From: Chlorogloeopsis sp. ULAP01
GTDB lineage: Bacteria > Cyanobacteriota > Cyanobacteriia > Cyanobacteriales > Nostocaceae
DNA length: 64,000 nucleotides
Assembly (NCBI RefSeq): GCF_030381805.1
Contig: NZ_JAUDRH010000006.1
Span: 62,001-126,000, forward strand
Direction: 5' to 3'
A model generated the notes under the pieces. That model worked only from the letters and a program-made list of their open reading frames with translations, ran no database searches and was not told where the DNA came from. Shown in pieces: positions 1-8,467 of this stretch (positions are counted from its first letter, which is position 1; each line of letters begins with the position of its first letter). The position numbers and the translations under genes were made by a program.

Positions 1-225
1 CCCAAACGTCAACTGGGGCAAATTAAGCCTCAAGTAAATACTTTACTGTACTTTCAGGGTGATTTAACCCATTCTGTCAACGCTGTCAAAACCCCAGGAA
101 ATCGTTTGAGCTTGGTTTGTGAACAGTATAGTTTGAGCGAAGCTGAACTCCAAGAAATTCCTGTGTTTACTGTCGAATCAAGAAGCTCTCAGTCTCCAAA
201 AAAGAAACAAAAGTATGCCCCATAG
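1..225 (+). CDS. C-terminal fragment of a protein in the cas operon (gene starts before the window)
   Basis: An open frame enters from the left edge and ends with TAG at 223-225, giving 75 residues ending in a lysine-rich tail. Its stop codon lies 11 bases inside cas6, which begins at 215, so the two genes are probably translationally coupled. In cyanobacterial type I-D operons the gene in this position is usually csc1 (Cas5), but I do not recognise clear Csc1 motifs in the tail, so the family is left open. It is most likely an effector-complex subunit of the same CRISPR system, inferred from the overlap only. Confidence 0.6.
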   Translation, partial: PKRQLGQIKPQVNTLLYFQGDLTHSVNAVKTPGNRLSLVCEQYSLSEAELQEIPVFTVESRSSQSPKKKQKYAP

Positions 226-1036
226 CCTCATCCTCAACCTCACTCCCCAATCTCCCATCTACCCTGAATTTCTCAGTGGCAGACATTTCCACGCCCTTTT
301 TCTCACCCTCGTCAGTTCCGTCGATCCAACTTTGGGAGATTACCTGCACTCTTCAAAAGCCGATAAAGCATTCACCCTTTCGCCTTTGCAAGTATTGAGG
401 GAACAGGGTAGGAAAAAATTTCAGACATTGCAATGGGAACATCAAAAACCTATCCTCGCAGGTACTTCCTGCTGGTGGCGCATCTCCCTACTCGATGACA
501 CTTTGTTTAGCAAGCTAACTTCACTGTGGCTAAATCTCAACCCTAAGCACCCTTGGCATTTGGGTTCGGCAAATTTATACATTACTAGCATTCAAGGCAC
601 GCCGCAATCAACGCAACCTTGGGCAAATGCTTGTACTTACGCTCAATTATATGAGCAAGCATCAGGGAGCGATCGCACTCTTGACTTTACCTTTGCAACA
701 CCAGTAGCCTTTCGTCAAGGTGGATACGATACTGCTCTTCCCAGCAAAGAATCTGTTTTCAACAGTCTTCTTAGCCGTTGGAATAAATATAGTGGGATTG
801 AATTTACCAACATTTCCTTTGAATCAATTTATCCCAGTTTTTTTAACATTAATACAGAAAGTATTAGTAACTATGACAGTAAATTTATAGGTTGCGTGGG
901 TGAAATTAGCTATCGCATTTTAGGTGATGTTGAACCGCTAGTAATTAAGCAAATTAATGCTTTAGCTGACTTTGCTTTGTATGCAGGAGTGGGACGGAAA
1001 ACAACAATGGGTATGGGGATGCTGAGAAGGGGATAA
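215..1036 (+). CDS. cas6: Cas6 pre-crRNA processing endoribonuclease
   Basis: A 273-residue RAMP-fold protein that would cut the CRISPR precursor RNA inside each repeat and leave an 8-nt 5' handle. Near the N-terminus is an R-H-F-H segment (His24, His26), where many Cas6 proteins carry the catalytic histidine. The C-terminus has the family's glycine-rich loop (GVGRKTTMGMG, residues 258-268). Length is normal for Cas6. The gene overlaps the upstream reading frame and is followed by cas4, cas1 and cas2, an order typical of cyanobacterial type I-D (less often other class 1) loci. The ATG at 215 is supported by this overlap. The nearby array repeats end in ATTGAAAC, the classical Cas6 handle. The subtype is inferred, because the signature effector genes lie outside the window. 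Confidence 0.9.
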   Translation: MPHSLILNLTPQSPIYPEFLSGRHFHALFLTLVSSVDPTLGDYLHSSKADKAFTLSPLQVLREQGRKKFQTLQWEHQKPILAGTSCWWRISLLDDTLFSKLTSLWLNLNPKHPWHLGSANLYITSIQGTPQSTQPWANACTYAQLYEQASGSDRTLDFTFATPVAFRQGGYDTALPSKESVFNSLLSRWNKYSGIEFTNISFESIYPSFFNINTESISNYDSKFIGCVGEISYRILGDVEPLVIKQINALADFALYAGVGRKTTMGMGMLRRG

Positions 1037-1071
1037 TTTCACCACAAATAGGTAATTTATTAGAGCTTGCA

Positions 1072-1206
1072 CTTCGCCCTTAAAACGCCTGGAACTTAAG
1101 TTCCAGACTTATAGTTAAAGTCCGTTAAAACGGACTCAAAAAGTGATTGAGTCAGCTTTAGCTAACTTGAGCTTTTAGCCAAGAAATTTATTTCTTGGCG
1201 GGCAAG
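1072..1206. repeat. Dispersed multi-hairpin repeat, copy 1 (within the cas6-cas4 gap)
   Basis: This segment contains three perfect hairpins in series: the palindrome GGAACTTAAGTTCC (1091-1104), AGTCCGTT/AACGGACT (1119-1136) and GCCAAGAAA/TTTCTTGGC (1178-1199). A related copy occurs in inverted orientation at 60770-60860, sharing the gcccttaaaac end, the cttatagtta centre and the agaaatttatttctt hairpin. Two copies 60 kb apart mark it as a dispersed non-coding element. The remaining bases of the 290-bp gap hold nothing else I can identify. Confidence 0.75.
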
Positions 1207-1327
1207 AACGTAGATAAAGAATATGAGGAACGGTGAATATTTTGCTGGCTGTAACTTGTTTTTTATCTCTCATCACACAAATCAGCAATATGCTTACTTC
1301 ACTTCGCAATAAAATCTTAGGTACGCA

Positions 1328-1951
1328 ATGAAAAATCAAATAACTTCAGTCTCTTCAGTATCCTTAGCTGACTACATTCCTATTGCAGCATTAAACCAAT
1401 ATACCTATTGCCCGCACCGCTGTTGGCGAATGTTTTGTGCAGGAGAATTTATTCATAACCAATACACGATTGAAGGTACGAGTTTACACGATCGCGTCCA
1501 CACAGTTGGAGAAGGAAATCGAGAAGAAATTTGGCAAATAAGGGCAATTTGGCTGAAATCTGAACAATACAAACTCATTGGGAAAGCGGATTTAATCGAA
1601 GCCGAAAAGGACGAATGGTATCCAGTTGAATATAAACGGGGACGAAAAGGCGAATGGGATAACGATGAACTACAAGTCTGCGCTCAAGCGTTGTGTTTGG
1701 AAGAAATGACAGGGCAAAGTGTTAGCAGTGGCTATATCTACTACGCACACTCGCACCAACGCCAGTTAGTCGAAATTACTGATGAACTGCGTCAAAGCGC
1801 GATCGCTACCATCGAAGCCGTTCAAACACTGCTATTTACAGGTGCGATGCCAAAACCTGTCAAAACCAAACGCTGTGACGGATGCAGTCTTTACTCATCA
1901 TGTTTGCCCCAAGCTGGTGAGAAACTAGGGCGCTATCAAGAAGCCAGCTAA
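1328..1951 (+). CDS. cas4: Cas4 RecB-like exonuclease of CRISPR adaptation
   Basis: A 207-residue Cas4 family protein that helps process and orient prespacers for Cas1-Cas2. The Fe-S cluster cysteines are visible: Cys28 in the N-terminal Y-C-P-H-R-C motif and Cys183, Cys186 and Cys192 near the C-terminus. The RecB nuclease core shows GKAD (Asp88) and VEYK (Glu101, Lys103). All catalytic positions appear intact. It sits between cas6 and cas1 as a separate gene, not fused to cas1. Start ATG 1328 places the first cysteine motif at the usual distance from the N-terminus; no strong ribosome binding site is visible. Confidence 0.93.
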   Translation: MKNQITSVSSVSLADYIPIAALNQYTYCPHRCWRMFCAGEFIHNQYTIEGTSLHDRVHTVGEGNREEIWQIRAIWLKSEQYKLIGKADLIEAEKDEWYPVEYKRGRKGEWDNDELQVCAQALCLEEMTGQSVSSGYIYYAHSHQRQLVEITDELRQSAIATIEAVQTLLFTGAMPKPVKTKRCDGCSLYSSCLPQAGEKLGRYQEAS

Positions 1952-1960
1952 TTTGAAATT

Positions 1961-1993
1961 TTGATAACTGATAACTGTTAACTGATAACTGAT
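1961..1993. repeat. STRR: GATAACT-type heptamer repeat between cas4 and cas1
   Basis: Tandem copies of a (T)GATAACT heptamer fill most of the 54-bp gap between cas4 and cas1. Heptameric short tandem repeats are characteristic of heterocystous cyanobacteria. The same heptamer recurs between cas1 and cas2. Confidence 0.7.
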
Positions 1994-2005
1994 TTTGTTG
2001 CAATT

Positions 2006-3010
2006 ATGGGTACAGTTTACATTACTCAAGAAGATGCTTTTATCGGTAAAATTGATGAACGTCTCAACGTCAAATTTGATAAAAAGACAATTTTAGATGT
2101 GCCGTTAATTAAAGTAGATGGTGTTGTAGTTTTAGGACGTGCTACGATTTCACCTGCGACAATTTCTGAACTACTTGAGCGCCACATCCCTCTGACTTTT
2201 CTCACAGAAAATGGTCGTTATTTGGGGCGATTAGAACCAGAAGTAACTAAAAATATTTTTGTACGTAAGGCACAATGGCAAGCAGCTGGTGAGTCAGTCC
2301 AAGCCATTCACGTAGTTCAAGCATTTGTACGCGGTAAACTGAAAAACTATCGAAACAGCCTTATCCGCCGTCAGCGTGAATGTTCAGATTTAGATTTATC
2401 AGAAAATGTCACGCGTATAGAACAAGCAATTGCACCTATTGACACAACTCAAAGTATTAATTCACTTCGTGGTTTAGAAGGTACGGGTAGTGCAGCTTAT
2501 TTTGGCTGCTTCAACCAACTCATTCGCGCAAAAGAATTTACTTTTAACAGCCGCATCCGTCGCCCACCAACTGATCCAGTTAATTCCTTACTCAGCTTTG
2601 GCTATTCCTTATTGCGGCATGACGTTCAAGGTGCTGTTAATATTGTTGGTTTTGATCCATATTTAGGATACTTGCACTGCGATCGCTATGGTAGACCATC
2701 ATTGGCATTGGATGTGATGGAAGAGTTTCGTCCCCTCGTAGTAGATGCAGTGGTTTTATCTGCATTAAATAAGGGGCTTTTGACATCTACAGATTTTGTC
2801 ACAGAACCATTAAGCGGTGCCGTTTCCCTCACTCCAGAAGGACGAAAAACATTCTTGCGCTTATACGCACAGAAAAAGCAATCTGAATTCAAGCATCCGG
2901 TAATAGGACGTAAATGTACTTACCAAGAAGCGTTTGAACTGCAAGCGCGGTTACTAGCAAAATATTTGATGGGCGAAACCGAGAAATATCCGCCGTTGGT
3001 TTTGAAGTAG
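2006..3010 (+). CDS. cas1: Cas1 integrase
   Basis: A 334-residue Cas1, the metal-dependent integrase that inserts new spacers as a Cas1-Cas2 complex. The N-terminal beta-rich part (about 1-80) is followed by the helical catalytic domain. The three metal ligands are Glu158 in LEGTGS, His224 in GYLHCD and Glu239 in VMEEFRP. The DPVNSLLSFGY segment before the His is also family-typical. Length and motifs are complete. It is in line with cas4 upstream and cas2 downstream, separated by STRR-containing gaps of 54 and 149 bp. Confidence 0.96.
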   Translation: MGTVYITQEDAFIGKIDERLNVKFDKKTILDVPLIKVDGVVVLGRATISPATISELLERHIPLTFLTENGRYLGRLEPEVTKNIFVRKAQWQAAGESVQAIHVVQAFVRGKLKNYRNSLIRRQRECSDLDLSENVTRIEQAIAPIDTTQSINSLRGLEGTGSAAYFGCFNQLIRAKEFTFNSRIRRPPTDPVNSLLSFGYSLLRHDVQGAVNIVGFDPYLGYLHCDRYGRPSLALDVMEEFRPLVVDAVVLSALNKGLLTSTDFVTEPLSGAVSLTPEGRKTFLRLYAQKKQSEFKHPVIGRKCTYQEAFELQARLLAKYLMGETEKYPPLVLK

Positions 3011-3078
3011 AAGAAGGCAGCTATGCTGACGGCAGGAGGCAGAAGGGATAAATAGGGACTAGGGAACAGAGAAGGGAA

Positions 3079-3102
3079 ACTGATAACTGATAACTGGTAA
3101 CT
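3079..3102. repeat. STRR: GATAACT-type heptamer repeat between cas1 and cas2
   Basis: Three adjacent heptamers of the (T)GATAACT/GGTAACT type lie in the cas1-cas2 gap, preceded by a purine-rich 'ggcaggaggcagaag' segment of the kind found in several other gaps here (near 25006, 52384 and 54856). Confidence 0.65.
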
Positions 3103-3159
3103 GCACCCGACACCCAATCAAGTTATTTCCACAGTGATGTAGTGAAGTGAAAAATATTA

Positions 3160-3447
3160 ATGAATATTGTTGTGTCCTACGATATTTCTGAAGACAAGCG
3201 CCGCACAAAAATCCACAAAGTTCTCAAGTCGTATGGGCAGTGGGTGCAGTATAGCGTCTTTGAGTGCCAGCTTAATGATACTCAATATGCAAAATTGCGA
3301 TCGCGCCTCAACAAGTTAATTAAACCTGATACTGATAGTATTCGCTTTTACTTTATGTGCGCCTGCTGTTTTGGTAAAGTCGAACGTATCGGTGGTGAAC
3401 AACCCCGCGATGAAAATATTTTCTTTGCCGAATGCGCGGATGGGTAG
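3160..3447 (+). CDS. cas2: Cas2 adaptation protein
   Basis: A 95-residue Cas2 with the ferredoxin-like fold start VVSYDIS (conserved Asp8) and the K-R-R-T-K-I-H-K-V-L helix. It forms the dimeric bridge of the Cas1-Cas2 integrase. It is the last gene of the cas operon, 212 bp before the first array repeat. Its 3' end contains GCGCGGATGG (3434-3443), the reverse complement of two CCATCCGCGC copies in the leader, so the coding end may be part of the leader architecture. Confidence 0.95.
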   Translation: MNIVVSYDISEDKRRTKIHKVLKSYGQWVQYSVFECQLNDTQYAKLRSRLNKLIKPDTDSIRFYFMCACCFGKVERIGGEQPRDENIFFAECADG

Positions 3448-3659
3448 GTGTTGGAAAATCAGTTAAGGGAAAAATGGCTGAATGTCTCACTGCACAAGGT
3501 TTTAGAGGAATATTTGCTACCAAACCATCCGCGCTCCTTATCTAGACTGGGTTTCAGCCATTTACACCCTACTCAATTCAAAATTCTTATGCTATGATTT
3601 CTCCATCCGCGCCTCGGAACCTTGAAAACCTAATATTGATTGACTTTTGGGCTACCGCC
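3448..3659 (+). promoter_or_regulatory. Probable CRISPR leader
   Basis: A 212-bp non-coding stretch between the cas2 stop and the first repeat. The repeats read ...ATTGAAAC-3' on the + strand, so transcription and spacer acquisition should proceed from this side. It contains CCATCCGCGC twice (3525-3534 and 3603-3612), both complementary to a site in the cas2 3' end, and a T/A-rich segment around 3575-3600 that could hold a promoter. The assignment follows from position and repeat polarity. Confidence 0.7.
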
Positions 3660-5434
3660 GTTGAAATTTCTCTTACTCCCTATTAGGGATTGAAACCCTG
3701 ACCTACCTACCCCTATCAACCTCAAGGATTTAGTTGAAATTTCTCTTACTCCCTATTAGGGATTGAAACCGCCATAGATGCTTTCAATGCAGGGCTAGGG
3801 AATACCGTTGAAATTTCTCTTACTCCCTATTAGGGATTGAAACCTCTTTGTACGGGCCAAGAAATACAGGAATCAGGGGTTGAAATTTCTCTTACTCCCT
3901 ATTAGGGATTGAAACGATCTATCTCTCTTCTGACCTCATTATCTATCTCATGTTGAAATTTCTCTTACTCCCTATTAGGGATTGAAACCTCCTGCTGAGA
4001 GTGAGGATTGGTTGGTGTTGTTCGAGTTGAAATTTCTCTTACTCCCTATTAGGGATTGAAACCAGATGTTAGAACTTTCACTAACTCCTTAAAAAGTAAG
4101 TTGAAATTTCTCTTACTCCCTATTAGGGATTGAAACAACCTATTTTCTATTCTAATTCTGTGAATATCTTGTGGTTGAAATTTCTCTTACTCCCTATTAG
4201 GGATTGAAACTTAAAGGGGTAGCCATAAATATTCCACTAGTTTAGTTGAAATTTCTCTTACTCCCTATTAGGGATTGAAACGATGGACAAGGCGTCCTAT
4301 TTAGTCGCATCAAGCAGTTGAAATTTCTCTTACTCCCTATTAGGGATTGAAACGGACAAGGCACCAGTGATTACTGAAGAGTTCCCAGCGGTTGAAATTT
4401 CTCTTACTCCCTATTAGGGATTGAAACTACGAGGGATTATTTGAACAAACTGCTGAGGAGAGTTGAAATTTCTCTTACTCCCTATTAGGGATTGAAACTT
4501 GCCATGACCGAGTGGATATCCGTAGATTCCTCGTTGAAATTTCTCTTACTCCCTATTAGGGATTGAAACGCGTTCAGTGTCGTTGCCTTTACCCTGGCGA
4601 TACTGTTGAAATTTCTCTTACTCCCTATTAGGGATTGAAACAACAGATTTTTGACGTGCCAGCATTCAAAATGGGGGTTGAAATTTCTCTTACTCCCTAT
4701 TAGGGATTGAAACGTCGCCAATTCTATAGACACTTTCCTAGCCCAAGTTGAAATTTCTCTTACTCCCTATTAGGGATTGAAACTAGGCCGATTTCTAGGC
4801 AATCCAAAGTCCATGTCCCTATGGTTGAAATTTCTCTTACTCCCTATTAGGGATTGAAACTGTGATTCTTGCCAATATTCCCATGATTTAGGTTGAAATT
4901 TCTCTTACTCCCTATTAGGGATTGAAACTCTGCCCAGGTATTATCGCCAACTGGGCAAGTTTTGGGGTTGAAATTTCTCTTACTCCCTATTAGGGATTGA
5001 AACACCCCTTGGGGGGGTGCTTGAGTAAAAATTTTAGGTTGAAATTTCTCTTACTCCCTATTAGGGATTGAAACATCGACTCAAAGGCGTAAAATTTGGG
5101 AGTTTACACAAGTTGAAATTTCTCTTACTCCCTATTAGGGATTGAAACGTAGCATTATCAAAAACCACATCTAATGGTGGATGTTGAAATTTCTCTTACT
5201 CCCTATTAGGGATTGAAACTATAAGAGGTATGTTGCAGCAAAGAAGTATAGACAGTTGAAATTTCTCTTACTCCCTATTAGGGATTGAAACGCCAATTCA
5301 ATTGAATCTTACATAGCAGCTGAAAGTTGAAATTTCTCTTACTCCCTATTAGGGATTGAAACAAAGTCTAAACCAAGGACTCCAACAAACTCAAATAGTT
5401 GAAATTTCTCTTACTCCCTATTAGGGATTGAAAC
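3660..5434 (+). CRISPR. CRISPR array: 25 repeats of 37 bp, 24 spacers
   Basis: Repeats start at 3660, 3733, 3807, 3879, 3952, 4026, 4100, 4174, 4245, 4317, 4391, 4462, 4533, 4605, 4677, 4747, 4824, 4892, 4967, 5038, 5112, 5183, 5255, 5326 and 5398. Each begins GTTGAAATTT, has the internal palindrome CCCTATTAGGG and ends GGGATTGAAAC. I found no base differences, even in the terminal repeat. Spacers are 31-40 bp, mostly 34-37. The spacers at 4282-4316 and 4354-4390 share the string ggacaaggc. The spacer at 5004-5037 contains a self-complementary CCCCTTGGGG. The lack of repeat decay suggests a recently active array or turnover from both ends. The array ends abruptly in a decayed AraC-type gene. 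Confidence 0.99.
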
Positions 5435-6054
5435 TCCCAAATCTCAATCATTATTATTTCAAACACCTTCGCCTGAAGATACATCCGCTTTGCAGCACCG
5501 CGATAGTGTGTGTTCCACATTTGTTGCGCTAGCGATCGCATTGCTGGAGTCAATATGGGGCAAAATGAGGGGTTCCAGTCTTGTTCTTTATAGAGTTGTT
5601 TCTGAAGCTCGTTACTATAATGCCCATCCTCTAGAAAAAACGATTCTAGCAGTAGCGGTTCAATATCCACATTTACAATAGTTAAACGATCTCCAGCGCG
5701 ATGTTTCCCAGAACAGGCAGGCAAATACCGCTACCTGAAAAATAACTATGTGTTCCTCCTATAACACGAGGATGAACATCGTCAAAATAAGTCACGCCTG
5801 ATAGGAAAATCATGAACTGAATCGGATGATCGTGAGCGGGCATTTTCACGATTAAATCCTAATGAAATTCCCAATCATAATAAACCCAACCACACCCCAA
5901 GCGATAGATTCATAATGCGATTGTAGCCCCATCCCAAGATTTTCGGCACTCTCTCAAGCTCCTCAAAACCATCAAGTACGAGATTTTCAACCTGGAGTTT
6001 GGGAGCCTGTTGGTACAGTTCGTCAAAGTCAGATATGCTGAGGGTGAGTGTCAT
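5435..6054 (-). pseudogene. Broken AraC-type transcriptional regulator, truncated at the CRISPR array
   Basis: Read on the minus strand, three reading-frame pieces line up as one protein resembling the cyanobacterial PchR-like AraC family. The first is an N-terminal piece beginning MTLTLSISDFDELYQQ (6054-5875). The second contains HDHPIQFMIFLSGVTYFDD and HSYFSGSG (about 5880-5725). The third contains KHRAGDRLTIVNVDIEP, LTPAMRSLAQQ and AAKRMYLQAKVFE (about 5724-5435). The pieces are separated by a frameshift near 5875, an in-frame TAG near 5860 and a frameshift near 5725. The frame then runs straight into the last CRISPR repeat, so the C-terminal HTH DNA-binding domain is missing. The family call is from remembered motif similarity. 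Confidence 0.75.
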
Positions 6055-6149
6055 TGTGGGGCTAACTAAGTGCAAGTTTTGATCAATAAAATTACCACTA
6101 AGTCATGATGCACTTCAACTCAGGCGAGGACACTCTATATCAAATTAGA

Positions 6150-6590
6150 TTAAGCGATTGTAATAATTTTTACTATTTCTGTGGCTAAGTCTGTAGGTTC
6201 TACAGGCTTACTCAGGTAAGATTGAAAACCAGATTTGAGAGCAAAGTTGCGATCCTCTTCTGTACACATCGCCGTGATGGCAATAGCTGGAATTGTCCCC
6301 AAAGGAGAATTAAGAGTTCTGAGTCTACGAATGAACGAGCAGCCGTCAACTTCTGGCATCGCAATATCAGAAATCAAAAGATTTGGTTCAAATTCTTTTA
6401 TCAGCTCTAGAGCTTCTATCGCTGATGCTGATGTCATTACTTGAACACCATAGCTTTCAAGAATAAAAGCAAATAAGATACAGTTATCAACATCATCATC
6501 CACTACAAGTATCCGCAAACCATCCAAAGACTGAAAATCTTCTCTATCATTCTTGAGATGATTATTATCAAGATCACTTGACATGATCAT
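6150..6590 (-). CDS. Single-domain response regulator (CheY-like)
   Basis: A 146-residue protein with a roughly 24-residue N-terminal extension and one receiver domain. Acidic pocket residues are Asp31-33, the phospho-acceptor is Asp75 (LLISDIAMP), the switch Thr is Thr106 and the conserved Lys is Lys128 (SKPVEP). No output domain follows, so it probably acts by protein contact, as in phosphorelays or motility pathways. Start ATG 6590 is preferred over the upstream TTG because AGGAGA lies just 5' of it. It diverges from another lone receiver gene at 6871, and no kinase is adjacent. Confidence 0.88.
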   Translation of the reverse strand: MIMSSDLDNNHLKNDREDFQSLDGLRILVVDDDVDNCILFAFILESYGVQVMTSASAIEALELIKEFEPNLLISDIAMPEVDGCSFIRRLRTLNSPLGTIPAIAITAMCTEEDRNFALKSGFQSYLSKPVEPTDLATEIVKIITIA

Positions 6591-6870
6591 ACTGTCTCCT
6601 ATTTGCTTACTCAATTAGGGGGAAGTCTGCTAGGTAGCTAGCTGCGAACTAGCTACCTAACGGGCGCTTTAGTTTAATTAATTATTAAATCAAATTTCTC
6701 TTGCTTTAGTCTTATTCCCTGCGAAACAGGAAAGTATATCAAAAGACATATTCCAAGTGGAGCGGTGAGATATTTGTTCCAAAATCTTTTTCCCCTAGTT
6801 CTCCCCGATCACATCTTAAAATTGCAGACAAATCATAAATATTGACGAATTATCAGGCGAGACTACTACT

Positions 6871-7245
6871 ATGAGCAAAAATATTTTAATCGTAGATGAT
6901 GAAGAAGATGTACGGGCGATCGCCAAGCTAGGGCTAGAAATGGCTGCGGGTTGGAATGTTGTAACTGCCAGCTCCGGCAGGGAAGCGTTAAACCAAGCAG
7001 TTAAATATCAACCTGATGCAATTTTATTGGATATGATGATGCCTGATATGGATGGGCGTACTACGCTGCAACAACTAAAGGCAAATCCAGCAACTGAAAC
7101 AATCCCCGTCATTTTAGTCACAGCTAAAGTTCAAAATTCGGATCAACAGAACTTCACTGAGTTACAGGTTGCTGCTATTTTTGCTAAACCATTCCGCCCA
7201 TTGCAACTACCAGAGCAAATTAGTGAGGCACTAGGGTGGGAATAA
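6871..7245 (+). CDS. Single-domain response regulator (CheY-like)
   Basis: A 124-residue receiver domain without an output domain. The acidic pair is Asp9-Asp10, the phospho-acceptor is Asp54 (ILLDMMMP), the switch Thr is Thr84 and the conserved Lys is Lys106 (AKPF). It is similar in plan to the divergent receiver at 6150-6590 but clearly distinct in sequence. Such lone receivers usually work with a hybrid kinase encoded elsewhere; the partner cannot be named from this window. Confidence 0.9.
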   Translation: MSKNILIVDDEEDVRAIAKLGLEMAAGWNVVTASSGREALNQAVKYQPDAILLDMMMPDMDGRTTLQQLKANPATETIPVILVTAKVQNSDQQNFTELQVAAIFAKPFRPLQLPEQISEALGWE

Positions 7246-7900
7246 ATATCGATAATCTTGCTATCTTGTTCCTCGGAAATATCCTCATACCAATGGGAAT
7301 AGTACATAAAGTATCACAGTCAAATTGTCAACACTTCTGCTATCACTCTTGAGAAAGTCAAAACCTATTCCAAGAGAGTGATGAGCAGTTCATCTAAAAA
7401 TGCAGAAATATTATTAATGACTTGATAATTTTGTAAATAAATTTTCTCTATCAAGGAGAAATCATGATGTTAACTTTAAAAATATACCTAAAATTATAGC
7501 GATCGCTTCAGCAGAGGTGATTACTTGATGATGAAGACACGAACATTGAGAGCCAGCGTTTAGAAGCAATCCTAAAATACTAGATGATTGATATTTTCTT
7601 AACTGCGATGCTTCTAGTAATTAGAACCAAAGAGTTCATCAACTAATGCATATAGGGACTCATATTTGATTTTTGAAAAAAACATAGGTTGTGTGAGCGC
7701 GGAGCGTAACGCACCCTACAAATACTTGATTTTTTCAGTCATCAAACCGGATTTATATAGTAGTTTTGAGGTATCACAATGAAAACACGAAAATCATCAT
7801 TATTGCTCATCGAGATGAAACTATTTAATAGTTAGCACAGTAGGGGCTGTGCGCTATGTGAAAAATTCAACTTTTGTCATTGCACACAAAGGAGATAACG
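7246..7900. other. Intergenic region with degenerate repeat remnant
   Basis: About 650 bp without a convincing gene. At roughly 7687-7722 there is a 'gtgtgagcgcggagcgtaacgcaccctac' type remnant (here split: gtgtgagcgcgg then agcgtaacgcaccctac) that resembles the ends of the MITE-like element at 11556-11665. The 3' end carries the ribosome binding site of the next gene (AAGGAG at about 7888-7894). Confidence 0.5.
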
Positions 7901-8356
7901 ATGGAAACTGATTTAGAGCAACAGCAATATGTCAATCCTGCCTCACAAAACCGTGTCGAAGCAATAGAAGCTTCAGAAGCCGGAAAAATTGCAAAATTAC
8001 CATCTGCTACTAAATCTGATGAACAATTCCAGGAAATTGGCAGAAAAATTTCTGAATTTTTGGCACAGTTGCCCGAAAAAGTAGCTAGGTTTGTTCAAGA
8101 ATATAAGCTGCCAGTAGTTAGCTTTGTTTTGCTTGTAGTTACAGCTATTACTCTTAGAATAGTGTTGGCACTACTGAATGCTTTGAATGATATTCCACTG
8201 GTTACTCCATTTATGGAAATGGTCGGAATTGGTTATACAATTTGGTTTACTTTCCGCTATCTTCTTAAAGCTTCCACTCGGCAAGAATTAGCAGCAGAAA
8301 TTCGTTTGATTAAAAAGCAAATTTTGGGCAGACAAGAATCAGAAACTTTAAGCTAA
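7901..8356 (+). CDS. CAAD-domain (CURT1-like) membrane protein
   Basis: A 151-residue protein with a hydrophilic, glutamine- and alanine-rich N-terminal part (1-65), an amphipathic stretch, two membrane segments (about 77-100 and 110-132) and a short basic tail. This plan, with the segment E-F-L-A-Q-L-P-E-K before the first helix, matches the cyanobacterial CAAD domain. CAAD is found alone or appended to aminoacyl-tRNA synthetases and is related to the thylakoid curvature protein CURT1. ATG 7901 is chosen because an AAAGGAG site lies 6-7 bases upstream. The likely location is the thylakoid membrane. Confidence 0.8.
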   Translation: METDLEQQQYVNPASQNRVEAIEASEAGKIAKLPSATKSDEQFQEIGRKISEFLAQLPEKVARFVQEYKLPVVSFVLLVVTAITLRIVLALLNALNDIPLVTPFMEMVGIGYTIWFTFRYLLKASTRQELAAEIRLIKKQILGRQESETLS

Positions 8357-8467
8357 TACTTATCAGTGATTTTTGACAATCAGCCGATGCAGCGTCTACG
8401 CCCATTACTCTACAAATGAAGTCGAGCGATCGCCCTCACCACACCATCATTCCACCTTAAGTACTAC

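Noticed and set aside
4485..4733. Open frame with a repeated GSKRNFN motif on the minus strand
   Set aside because: It is the antisense reading of CRISPR repeats and spacers; the amino-acid repeat is the 37-bp repeat translated.
5490..5681. 63-codon plus-strand ORF after the CRISPR array
   Set aside because: It is antisense to the AraC-type pseudogene, whose three pieces explain the sequence better.
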